DNA of 11,024 nt from an uncultured Pseudomonadales bacterium. GTDB lineage: Bacteria > Pseudomonadota > Gammaproteobacteria > Pseudomonadales > Cellvibrionaceae. The notes beneath the pieces were generated by a model that saw nothing but the letters and a program-made list of their open reading frames with translations, was not told the origin of the DNA and did not search any database. Position numbers and translations under genes: made by a program. The DNA lies in assembly GCA_938048505.1 (NCBI GenBank), contig CALIUX010000321.1, positions 1 to 11,024 on the forward strand, in the 5' to 3' direction. This document shows, piece by piece, positions 1 to 5,865 of this stretch; positions within the stretch are counted from its first letter, which is position 1; each line of letters begins with the position of its first letter.

Positions 1-236
1 TGACCATCAAGAAAAAAATAGTGCTCTAATGTTGCTTTGTCGTTTGCTCTATTTGATTTCTCGGTGCCAATGTTTTTGATACCACTCTTTTTAATACCAG
101 TGTTGTTGATACTAGCATCACCCGTGGCCGCAAACACTGCGCTGCTGAATAAGCTGGCCGCACAAACAGCCGCTAACAAGTGTCGTTTTTTGAAAGGATA
201 ATGGCTTGGTTGAGCTTTGCCGCGCTTTTTTAGCAT
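1..236 (-). CDS. Secreted protein of unknown function, N-terminal part (runs off left edge)
   Basis: I do not recognise this gene. Reading on the minus strand from the ATG at 236-234 gives 78 complete codons with no stop before the window edge, so the C-terminal part is missing. The N-terminus has a basic stretch (KKRGK, then KKRH), a hydrophobic core (LLAAVCAASLFSSAVFA) and an AxA-like cleavage site before ATGDAS, which is a standard Sec signal peptide, so the product is probably periplasmic or secreted. Right after the signal peptide come three five-residue units with a central Gly (NTGIK, KSGIK, NIGTE). An AAGGG lies about 13 bases upstream of the ATG, a rather long spacing. Another ATG at 245-243 is in a different frame and gives no signal peptide. 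The gene is divergent from the cytochrome lipoprotein gene. The signal peptide and open frame are seen; everything about function is unknown. Confidence 0.7.
   Translation of the reverse strand, partial: MLKKRGKAQPSHYPFKKRHLLAAVCAASLFSSAVFAATGDASINNTGIKKSGIKNIGTEKSNRANDKATLEHYFFLDG
60..104 (-). repeat. Three imperfect 15-bp tandem units coding a Gly-centred pentapeptide repeat
   Basis: Within the partial secreted gene, three consecutive 15-base units (minus-strand reading AACACTGGTATTAAA, AAGAGTGGTATCAAA, AACATTGGCACCGAG) encode NTGIK, KSGIK and NIGTE. Identity between the first two units is high and decays in the third. The tract sits directly after the signal peptide. Whether it continues in the missing part cannot be seen. 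Confidence 0.5.
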
Positions 237-604
237 CGTTATGCATGCACCCTTGATAATTTTCAGATCTCTTCTTTCTCTGCATTTGATCTATGCATTT
301 TACTGATTAAGTTTGCAGCTACTTTACAGGAATGATGAGCAGTATCTCCTTTATTGTTCATGTTGGCTATGTCATGTTGCTCTGAGAAGTGATTCCTTGG
401 TTGCTGTGTGGCTGTTCTCAAATTCCCTAGAAAGCGGCGTCAATTGTGCCCTCTCAATTGTATTTTAAAGCGAAGCTGATTACCTTGCGAGATATCCTAT
501 TAATAGCCATTAACTATTATTGGTTATCATTTCAGCTATCGGCCAGCAGCGCGTTTGGGGCTAGGTTAGTTGATACCTCCTTTTGCACTCTGTTTGGGGT
601 TTTC
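237..604. other. Divergent intergenic region, no gene recognised
   Basis: These 368 bases separate the divergent secreted-protein gene and the cytochrome lipoprotein gene and must carry both start regions. An open frame continues upstream of the lipoprotein ATG to a GTG at 446, but its 53 extra residues are unlike a leader and would place the lipoprotein signal peptide inside the protein, so I treat it as non-coding. I see no convincing sigma-70 hexamer pair. A strong Shine-Dalgarno-like AAAGGAGAT on the minus strand near 345-353 has no start codon at useful distance. Confidence 0.5.
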
Positions 605-2842
605 ATGCTTAAAAAAATCACATTAGTTTTGGCAGTACTCGGGATGGTGGCCTGTACTGGTGGCGAATCTGATAATTCTTCCAGTAGCACAAGCTTAGAT
701 CAGCCTAGCTCCGCAATGGCGGCGTCCTCAGAAAGTGAACAGCCAACCAGTAGTCAAGTTGCCCAAAGCTCGTCAGCTTTTACGGTTTCTTCAAGTACTG
801 TCTCTTCACGTAGTTCGGTTGTTGCTATCTCTTCTTCAGAATCCGTCTCTTCAAATTCTGATGAAGTAACCTCATCATCCTCTGTTGCGCAATCAAGTTC
901 AGAAATAAGTTCAGAAATAAGTTCAGTATCCAGCGTGCCTCAGTCGACTTCATCTATATCTAGTGGTGACGTTGATGTGCAGTTGGGGAAGGCTTTGTAT
1001 GAAACCCATTGTTTAGAGTGCCACGGCGTAACAGGTGGTGGCGCGAAGCAATTGCCTGTTCCAGTCGAATCTATTGATTATGATGGCATTATCGCTCGGG
1101 TAGATGGCGGTAATATGCCATCAGGGCAGGGAGTTTTAACCGGTAAAGAGTACTCTCCTGAACAGTGTGAGGGTGATTGCGCTCATCATATTGCGAGTTA
1201 TATCACCAACGGCTTCCCGGGTGCCTTAGCCCCCACTGTTGAAAAAGAGCTAGGATTTGCAGGGTGTGATGCAGATGAAGGTGCGCCGGCTTCAAGGGCA
1301 TTGAGACTACTGACACGCAGAGAATATCAAAACACAATTAATGATATTTTTGGGTTTGATATGGATCTAACAACAAACTTTTCACCAGAAGGACGGGATC
1401 ATGGTTTTACAAACAATGCTGATATCGCTCAGGTGACAGCAAGACATCTTGATAATTATTACAGCGCAGCTTCTCGGGTAACGGGCCAGGTACAAGAGAA
1501 TTTAAAGACAGGCGTTATTGGCGGCATCTTAGGGTGCAGTGATAATTTTGCATGCATTCAAAAATTTGTTGAGGAGTTTGGAGCAAGATTATTCCGACGC
1601 CCATTGACCGATGAAGAAACCACAGAGTACCTTGCTTTCTTTAAGGCGTTCTTGCCCGAAGGCCAAGATGAGGGTTGGTATAACCACTCGGTGCATTACA
1701 AAGAAGCAATCGGTGCAGGTTTGCCTGCGTTGTTGATGTCGCCTCATTTCTTTTACCGCAAAGAGTTAGGCACACTGAATGATTCAGGCTTATATCAGCT
1801 TGATGCTTATGAAGTGGCATCATTACTTTCTTATACCTTTATCGGTTCATCACCTGATGATGCCTTGATGGAGGCTGCAGAAAATAGTGCACTGCAAACC
1901 AAGGCACAATTTAAAGCGCATGCTGAAAGATTGCTGCAAACACCGCGCGGAAAAGACCAAATGGCTCACTTTGCCGTTGAGTGGTGGGATGCAGGGTTGG
2001 AGCTAATTGGTTCTAAAAACCCTGATTTTTACCCAGGCTTTGGACCTGATGTGATTCAGGCAATGGTGGGTGAGATGCAAGCGTTCTTTAAGCATGTAGT
2101 ATTCGAATCATCGGGTAAGTTTAGCGAGCTTTATCAGCCAGGTTATACCTTGGTGAATAAAACACTCTCAGATTTTTATAAGGTGGGCTCTGCTTCAGAT
2201 GAAAACTTTGTGCAGGTTACAACCACGGAAAGAGGAGGGGTTCTCAGTTTAGGCGCAGTGATGGCTGCAAAGGCAAGCACAGAAGAGTCCTCCCCGGTTA
2301 AGCGCGGTGTATTTGTGCGCGAGCAGCTGATGTGTGATCCGCTGCCTCCCTTGCCGCGTGATGTGAACATTCCTAACCCTGATTTAGATCCCACCAAACC
2401 CATGCGTGAGCGTTTTACTGAGCATTCTGCTAATGAAAATTGCTGGGCGTGCCATAAATTCTTTGATGATATTGGTTTTGCCATGGAATCTTACGATGCA
2501 TCAGGCTTGTATCGTGAACGTGAAGTGATGTATGACTGGGATACTAAAGAGGTATTGTCCGAGTTGGATATTGTTACAGCGGGTAAAGTGATTAATGTCG
2601 ATGGTGATGATGAATTGCTCTTTGATGATCTACAAGGCTTAGCTGGAATCATGGCCAATGCCGACTCCACCAAATCTTGCATGACAACGCAGTATTATCG
2701 TTATGTTATGGGGTATTCCTTGAGTGATGCTGATCAATGTGCAATCGAGAACCTTAACAAAACGTTTGCAGAGAGTGATTTTGATATTCAGTCCTTATTA
2801 ATTGGCATTACGCAATTAGATTCTTTTTCCTTGCGCCAATAA
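605..2842 (+). CDS. Diheme PSD-type cytochrome c lipoprotein (DUF1587/1595/1592/1588/1585) with polyserine linker
   Basis: This 745-residue protein is a predicted lipid-anchored electron-transfer protein of the envelope; its donor, acceptor and substrate are unknown. I chose ATG 605 rather than the in-frame GTG 446 because it begins with a lipoprotein signal peptide (MLKKITLVLAVLGMVAC, lipid-attachment Cys17) and has GGGG five bases upstream. Residues about 20-120 form a Ser-rich, low-complexity linker. A cytochrome c domain follows with heme motif CLECH (136-140) and probable axial Met171 in NMPSG. The remaining domains resemble, in order, DUF1587 (about 231-300, LLTRREYQNTINDIFG), DUF1595 (about 317-380), DUF1592 (about 397-525), DUF1588 with a second heme motif CWACH (613-617), and DUF1585 (about 674-745). 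This architecture is known from Planctomycetes and marine cellulolytic Gammaproteobacteria, usually beside a DUF1552 gene, as here. Architecture is confident; a role in oxidative polysaccharide or aromatic attack is speculation. Confidence 0.9.
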   Translation: MLKKITLVLAVLGMVACTGGESDNSSSSTSLDQPSSAMAASSESEQPTSSQVAQSSSAFTVSSSTVSSRSSVVAISSSESVSSNSDEVTSSSSVAQSSSEISSEISSVSSVPQSTSSISSGDVDVQLGKALYETHCLECHGVTGGGAKQLPVPVESIDYDGIIARVDGGNMPSGQGVLTGKEYSPEQCEGDCAHHIASYITNGFPGALAPTVEKELGFAGCDADEGAPASRALRLLTRREYQNTINDIFGFDMDLTTNFSPEGRDHGFTNNADIAQVTARHLDNYYSAASRVTGQVQENLKTGVIGGILGCSDNFACIQKFVEEFGARLFRRPLTDEETTEYLAFFKAFLPEGQDEGWYNHSVHYKEAIGAGLPALLMSPHFFYRKELGTLNDSGLYQLDAYEVASLLSYTFIGSSPDDALMEAAENSALQTKAQFKAHAERLLQTPRGKDQMAHFAVEWWDAGLELIGSKNPDFYPGFGPDVIQAMVGEMQAFFKHVVFESSGKFSELYQPGYTLVNKTLSDFYKVGSASDENFVQVTTTERGGVLSLGAVMAAKASTEESSPVKRGVFVREQLMCDPLPPLPRDVNIPNPDLDPTKPMRERFTEHSANENCWACHKFFDDIGFAMESYDASGLYREREVMYDWDTKEVLSELDIVTAGKVINVDGDDELLFDDLQGLAGIMANADSTKSCMTTQYYRYVMGYSLSDADQCAIENLNKTFAESDFDIQSLLIGITQLDSFSLRQ
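896..926 (+). repeat. 12-bp tandem repeat in the polyserine linker
   Basis: The unit AGTTCAGAAATA occurs twice in tandem plus a third partial copy (AGTTCAG), coding SSEI-SSEI-SSV inside the Ser-rich linker of the cytochrome lipoprotein. Exact DNA identity between copies suggests recent slippage, so linker length may vary between strains. Confidence 0.75.
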
Positions 2843-2859
2843 ATCTTGCGCCAATAAAT
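2830..2859 (+). repeat. Perfect 15-bp tandem duplication across the stop codon
   Basis: CTTGCGCCAATAAAT is present twice without a gap (2830-2844 and 2845-2859). The first copy contains the stop TAA (2840-2842) of the cytochrome lipoprotein gene. Because the unit is 15 bases, the second copy keeps the same frame and brings a second in-frame TAA, so readthrough would add only ILRQ. Confidence 0.9.
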
Positions 2860-2985
2860 TAAGGTGAAGCCAGTAAGGCTAGTCGTTGATGAGATCAACA
2901 AAAGCATAACGCCGTATCATTTGGCAAAAATTATTCAAGTGATCGCCTTTATAAAGCGGTGGCTTGTAGGTGAAAAAACAGGTTA

Positions 2986-4371
2986 ATGATGATGAAAAAG
3001 CCTTTCAGAAATACCCGTCGCCGCTTTATTAAAAATACATTAGTGGCAGGCGCGATGTCGCCCTTGGCGATGCGTATTGCTCAACCCGCTCTTGCAATGA
3101 GCGGTGAAAATACACCTAAGTGCATCTTTGTTTATATGCCTGACGGCGTTTACTGTCCAAAAAATGCTAATGGTACGACTGATGATAGCCAAGGTGCCTG
3201 GCACCCTATGGGCACAGAAGAGCCAACGGGTAATGGTTATTCTATAGTCAACAATCCTACGATGAACCAAATGACCGCTGCTTTTGAGTCAATCAAAGAG
3301 CATATGACATTTTTGCAAGGCCTTGATATGAAGCTAGGTGGGGGATCTCACCAGGGCGGCGCTCAAAAAGTGTTGACTGGTAATGGAGATGATTCTTTAG
3401 ATATTGTTTTGGGCAAGCAAGATAATATTGGTGGCCAAACGCCTATACGGAATATTAACCTTGGAGCTATGGCAAATTTTCAGGCTGGCACGACTGACCA
3501 TGTGCATTATCTAAATGGCGTTTCTATCAAGCCCGAAGATGACCCTGTTGCGGCATTTAATCGTGTTTATGGGCTGGGAGGCGGCGGCATTGTTTATCCT
3601 GATGGCTTTGACCCAAGAGGGAGTATCCTGACTCAAAGCTTTAAGGAGGTTGAAGCGCTAATGCGTAATGATTTGGGTATGGATGAGCGCATTAAATTAG
3701 AAACGCACATTGATGCTTTAAACGATATGCAGAAAAAGCTCAATGGTGTAGCGTCTAATGATGGCCCAATTGGCGGGCTGTGCGAGGTAAGTAGCTTTAA
3801 CCCAAATCATATTGAAACAGCGAGTGCTGATGGTGTTTACCCTCCAAAGATTCATTTAGAGAGCAATTTTACGGATATTGCGAACCTTCAAACCGATATT
3901 ATTACGCGCTTACTAAGTTGTGGAATGACACGTGTTGCGGGCCTGCAGATGTCTCATACAACCTCTAACTTCCGTGGCCACCATAGTATTTCGCATAATT
4001 TTAGCGATACATGGATTAAATCACTCAACTACTTTTACGGCTTTTTGATTGACCTCGTGAATCAGCTTAAGGGTACGCCTGATGGCGATAATTCGACACT
4101 GCTCGATAATACTTTGATTTATGTTTATAGCTGTTTGAGTGACGGAAAGCTTCACGATCATCGTGATATGCCGTTTTTCTTAATTGGCGGGCATAATTTT
4201 GGTCTGCAGGGGAATCGAAAATTGCGTTATGACTTGAATGCAGAAGGAGATCAAAGAGGGGTTGATCATACAAAGTTGCTAGTGAGTATTGCGCGCTACA
4301 TGGGCCATGATGTTGATAGCTTTGGTACAAACCCTGTGACCGGAGAATTGCCAGGGCTCTTTGCCAGTTAA
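2986..4371 (+). CDS. Tat-exported DUF1552 (HXXSHH-type) protein
   Basis: This 461-residue protein begins with a twin-arginine signal peptide: basic start, TRRRFIK at residues 10-16, a weakly hydrophobic segment and probable cleavage after AQPALA (residue 37). It should be folded, possibly with a cofactor, before export to the periplasm. Family features are the early IFVYMPDGVY block, a His-rich motif HHSISHN (332-338), and a C-terminal YVYSCLSDGKLHDHRDMPFFLIGG-like block, which I recognise as DUF1552. Its biochemical activity is unknown. The family motif is named HxxSHH, but here the last position is Asn338. Three consecutive ATGs (2986, 2989, 2992) can start it; ACAGG at 2978-2982 fits the third best. 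It lies 143 bases after the cytochrome lipoprotein gene on the same strand, a pairing that recurs in other bacteria, so the two probably act together. Family call is good; operon status is inferred. Confidence 0.87.
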   Translation: MMMKKPFRNTRRRFIKNTLVAGAMSPLAMRIAQPALAMSGENTPKCIFVYMPDGVYCPKNANGTTDDSQGAWHPMGTEEPTGNGYSIVNNPTMNQMTAAFESIKEHMTFLQGLDMKLGGGSHQGGAQKVLTGNGDDSLDIVLGKQDNIGGQTPIRNINLGAMANFQAGTTDHVHYLNGVSIKPEDDPVAAFNRVYGLGGGGIVYPDGFDPRGSILTQSFKEVEALMRNDLGMDERIKLETHIDALNDMQKKLNGVASNDGPIGGLCEVSSFNPNHIETASADGVYPPKIHLESNFTDIANLQTDIITRLLSCGMTRVAGLQMSHTTSNFRGHHSISHNFSDTWIKSLNYFYGFLIDLVNQLKGTPDGDNSTLLDNTLIYVYSCLSDGKLHDHRDMPFFLIGGHNFGLQGNRKLRYDLNAEGDQRGVDHTKLLVSIARYMGHDVDSFGTNPVTGELPGLFAS

Positions 4372-4410
4372 GGCCTAATCCCTTCGCGTTATTGCTGTTT
4401 TGATTAGGCC
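4372..4410 (+). terminator. Inverted repeat just after the DUF1552 stop codon
   Basis: GGCCTAATC (4372-4380) and GATTAGGCC (4402-4410) form a perfect 9-bp stem with a 21-base loop immediately after the TAA. The following bases (ATCGATAATGTTTT) lack a clean T-run, so this is a weak terminator or an mRNA 3'-end stabilising hairpin. A much better terminator lies about 70 bases further on. Confidence 0.4.
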
Positions 4411-4478
4411 ATCGATAATGTTTTAGGCTTTAGTAGTATTTTAAAGAACAACTGTTCGTATCTATCGCCATAGAAAAT

Positions 4479-4510
4479 AAAAAGCCAGCTCTGTGATGAG
4501 CTGGCTTTTT
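4479..4510. terminator. Bidirectional Rho-independent terminator between convergent genes
   Basis: AAAAAGCCAGCTC (4479-4491) pairs perfectly with GAGCTGGCTTTTT (4498-4510) around a six-base loop (TGTGAT). The T-run after the stem on the plus strand and the A-run before it give a U-tract in both directions, so it serves the DUF1552 transcript and the convergent HU-like gene alike. Confidence 0.92.
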
Positions 4511-4570
4511 TAATAGTTTAACACTGCAAAGAGGCTGTAAAGCTTAAAAATATTGGTATGGGCAGTAAGC

Positions 4571-4981
4571 CTAGAGCGCCATCTCTTTGAGTTTTTTGAG
4601 TGGGCGCACTTTAACGGCAATGCTAGCTGGCTTTGCCTTAAAGGTTGTTTCTTCACCCGTAAACGGATTGATCCCTTTGCGTGCTTTTGTGGCAGGCTTC
4701 TTAACGGTAACAATTTTCATTAAGCCTGGCAGAGTGAATTCACCGCATGCACGCTTTTTGATATGTGCTTCAATAATATTATCTAACTCATCAAAAACCG
4801 CTACAACGTCCTTACGTGGTAGTTCTGTCACCTCAGAAATGCGGTTAAGGATGTCACTTTTTGTGTAGCGATCTTGAATAGCTTTGAGCGCTTTAACTTT
4901 TGCGCCAGCAGCAGGCTTAGCTGCTGCTTTGCGTGTTGTGGTTGTAGCAGGTGCTTTGGCGGCAGTTTTACGTGCAGGCAT
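4571..4981 (-). CDS. HU-family nucleoid DNA-binding protein with Lys/Ala-rich N-terminal tail
   Basis: The product (136 residues) is an HU/IHF-type architectural DNA-binding protein that should dimerise and bend DNA. Residues 1-39 form a basic Ala/Lys/Thr/Pro tail like eukaryotic H1 tails. The HU core spans about 40-132: the helical part has YTKSDILNRISEVTELPRKD, and the beta-arm carries INPFTGE (104-110), equivalent to the canonical RNPxTG tip whose Pro intercalates into DNA. Ordinary HU is about 90 residues, so the length gain comes mainly from the tail. This matches a tailed HU paralogue common in Pseudomonas and relatives rather than hupA, hupB or ihf, so I give no symbol. The start ATG (4981-4979) is preceded by GAGGA seven bases upstream. 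A sigma-70-like promoter lies about 110 bases upstream, and the gene ends at the shared bidirectional terminator. Confidence 0.93.
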   Translation of the reverse strand: MPARKTAAKAPATTTTRKAAAKPAAGAKVKALKAIQDRYTKSDILNRISEVTELPRKDVVAVFDELDNIIEAHIKKRACGEFTLPGLMKIVTVKKPATKARKGINPFTGEETTFKAKPASIAVKVRPLKKLKEMAL

Positions 4982-5090
4982 GATTGTTCCTCGAAATGGT
5001 CTTATTGTTTTGATGAAAATGCTGAACTAACGGCTATTTAGATGCAGTGATTGCCGACGGTTGCGGTAAAAACAAGCATTTAAGTCTGTA

Positions 5091-5119
5091 TATATAGAGT
5101 AAACTTTCGATTGCGGCAA
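5091..5119 (-). promoter_or_regulatory. Putative sigma-70 promoter of the HU-like gene
   Basis: On the minus strand TTGCCG (5119-5114) and TATATA (5096-5091) are separated by exactly 17 bases. TTGCCG matches the -35 consensus at its first three positions, and TATATA is a good -10. Transcription would begin near 5084, giving a leader of about 100 bases before the ATG at 4981. Predicted from hexamers only. Confidence 0.5.
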
Positions 5120-5250
5120 TGTAAAATCGTAAAAACCCTTAAAAAATAGCCTCAAAAAGCGGATTATGTTTGTTTTTTATGCGGCCTAGCATTATTTTTG
5201 GTTAAATTATGTGCATCTTGGTGCTTGTTTTATACTCGCTGCCTAATCGG

Positions 5251-5267
5251 CTAGGCTCATGTATAAT
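5251..5267 (+). promoter_or_regulatory. Putative promoter -10 region upstream of fmdB-aspS
   Basis: A perfect TATAAT lies at 5262-5267, preceded directly by CTAGGCTCATG. The -35 position at 17-base spacing (CTGCCT) is poor, so an activator or the upstream motif may help. The 12-mer CTAGGCTCATGT recurs in the same place relative to the putative -10 of pyrF (10463-10474). Initiation here would give a leader of about 190 bases before the GTG at 5466. Confidence 0.5.
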
Positions 5268-5343
5268 GCGCTGCTTTTGATTAATCGCCACCGTTCTTCT
5301 GCCAGCAAAGTTTAAGCATTAAAGCGCTACAACTTAGTTAGTG

Positions 5344-5356
5344 GATCTAGTAGATC
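5344..5356. promoter_or_regulatory. Odd palindrome GATCTA-G-TAGATC in the fmdB-aspS leader
   Basis: A perfect 6-1-6 palindrome lies about 80 bases downstream of the putative -10 and 110 bases upstream of the FmdB start. The symmetry is visible; an operator role is only a possibility. It contains CTAG, a tetranucleotide generally scarce in enteric and related genomes. Confidence 0.3.
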
Positions 5357-5400
5357 GTTTATGCCCCCAATCTGGCGGTATTGATGAGCGATGGTGATAG

Positions 5401-5437
5401 GGCACCAGTTCGTTGCGTTATCTCGCATGCTGGTACC
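5401..5437 (+). promoter_or_regulatory. Leader hairpin shortly before the FmdB ribosome binding site
   Basis: GGCACCAG (5401-5408) pairs with CTGGTACC (5430-5437) with one mismatch, and a small inner stem GCG/CGC (5415-5417 with 5424-5426) can form inside the loop. The hairpin ends 16 bases before the GGAG Shine-Dalgarno at 5454-5457, so it could affect translation. No known riboswitch or attenuator class is recognised. Confidence 0.3.
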
Positions 5438-5465
5438 TTGAAATAGCATGATCGGAGATTCTAAC

Positions 5466-5747
5466 GTGCCTATTTATGAATATGTCTGTCACGCTTGTGA
5501 CCATGAGCTTGAAGCGCTTCAAAAAATGAGTGATGCCCCCTTAGCTGAGTGCCCCGAGTGCGCTAAGCCAGAACTCAAGAAAAAAGTCTCCGCTGCGGGG
5601 TTTCGCTTAAGTGGCGGTGGCTGGTATGAAACAGATTTTAAGTCGGGCAATAAAAAGAATCTTGCAGGCGAAAAAGATAAGCCAAAAGCTGATAGCAAAC
5701 CTGCATCAGCTAATCCCAAGGTAAGCAGTTCTAAATCAGATTCATAA
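5466..5747 (+). CDS. FmdB-family zinc-ribbon protein
   Basis: This small protein (93 residues) has the FmdB zinc ribbon: it starts MPIYEYVCHAC and has two CxxC pairs (Cys8/Cys11 and Cys29/Cys32), which should bind one zinc ion. The conserved GFRLSGGGWYETDFKSG segment follows, then a Lys/Ser/Pro-rich tail. The family is annotated as putative regulatory protein after FmdB, but its molecular role is unsettled. I chose GTG 5466 over ATG 5448: GGAG at 5454-5457 lies eight bases before the GTG but inside the first codons of the ATG version, and family members begin MPIYEY. It sits 118 bases upstream of aspS on the same strand, the usual gammaproteobacterial arrangement, so co-transcription is likely. 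Confidence 0.9.
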   Translation: MPIYEYVCHACDHELEALQKMSDAPLAECPECAKPELKKKVSAAGFRLSGGGWYETDFKSGNKKNLAGEKDKPKADSKPASANPKVSSSKSDS

Positions 5748-5865
5748 TGGGTGCCATACGGCATTGAGTCGGCCATGCAAGGCTGAATTGTGCGGGTGAG
5801 ATAGCCTGCAAAAAAATGGCTGTTGCTAAATACTAAACTACTGCATTGAAATTATAGGAAAAACT

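Larger units (their letters stand above)
4982..5465. other. Divergent regulatory region between the HU-like gene and fmdB
   Basis: This 484-base stretch has no coding frame I would support. It holds the HU promoter (5091-5119), an AT-rich central part (about 5120-5220), the fmdB -10 region, an odd palindrome and a leader hairpin, listed separately. A short frame from ATG 5448 is the 5' extension of FmdB and not a separate gene. Confidence 0.6.

Noticed and set aside
345-353. Strong Shine-Dalgarno-like AAAGGAGAT on the minus strand
   Set aside because: No start codon follows at a usable distance and no open frame matches it.
446-604. GTG-started 53-residue N-terminal extension of the cytochrome lipoprotein
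   Set aside because: It would bury the lipoprotein signal peptide and lipobox inside the protein; the ATG at 605 explains the N-terminus fully.
2176-2682. Antisense open frames across the cytochrome gene (102 and 63 codons)
   Set aside because: They lie opposite well-conserved coding sequence and show no protein features of their own.
4446-4457. Small inverted repeat GAACA-AC-TGTTC
   Set aside because: A 5-bp stem with a two-base centre is expected by chance, and it does not fit the LexA box; it lies between convergent genes, not at a promoter.
5519-5776. Antisense 85-codon frame over the FmdB gene
   Set aside because: It is the shadow of a clear zinc-ribbon gene; its own translation has no recognisable features.
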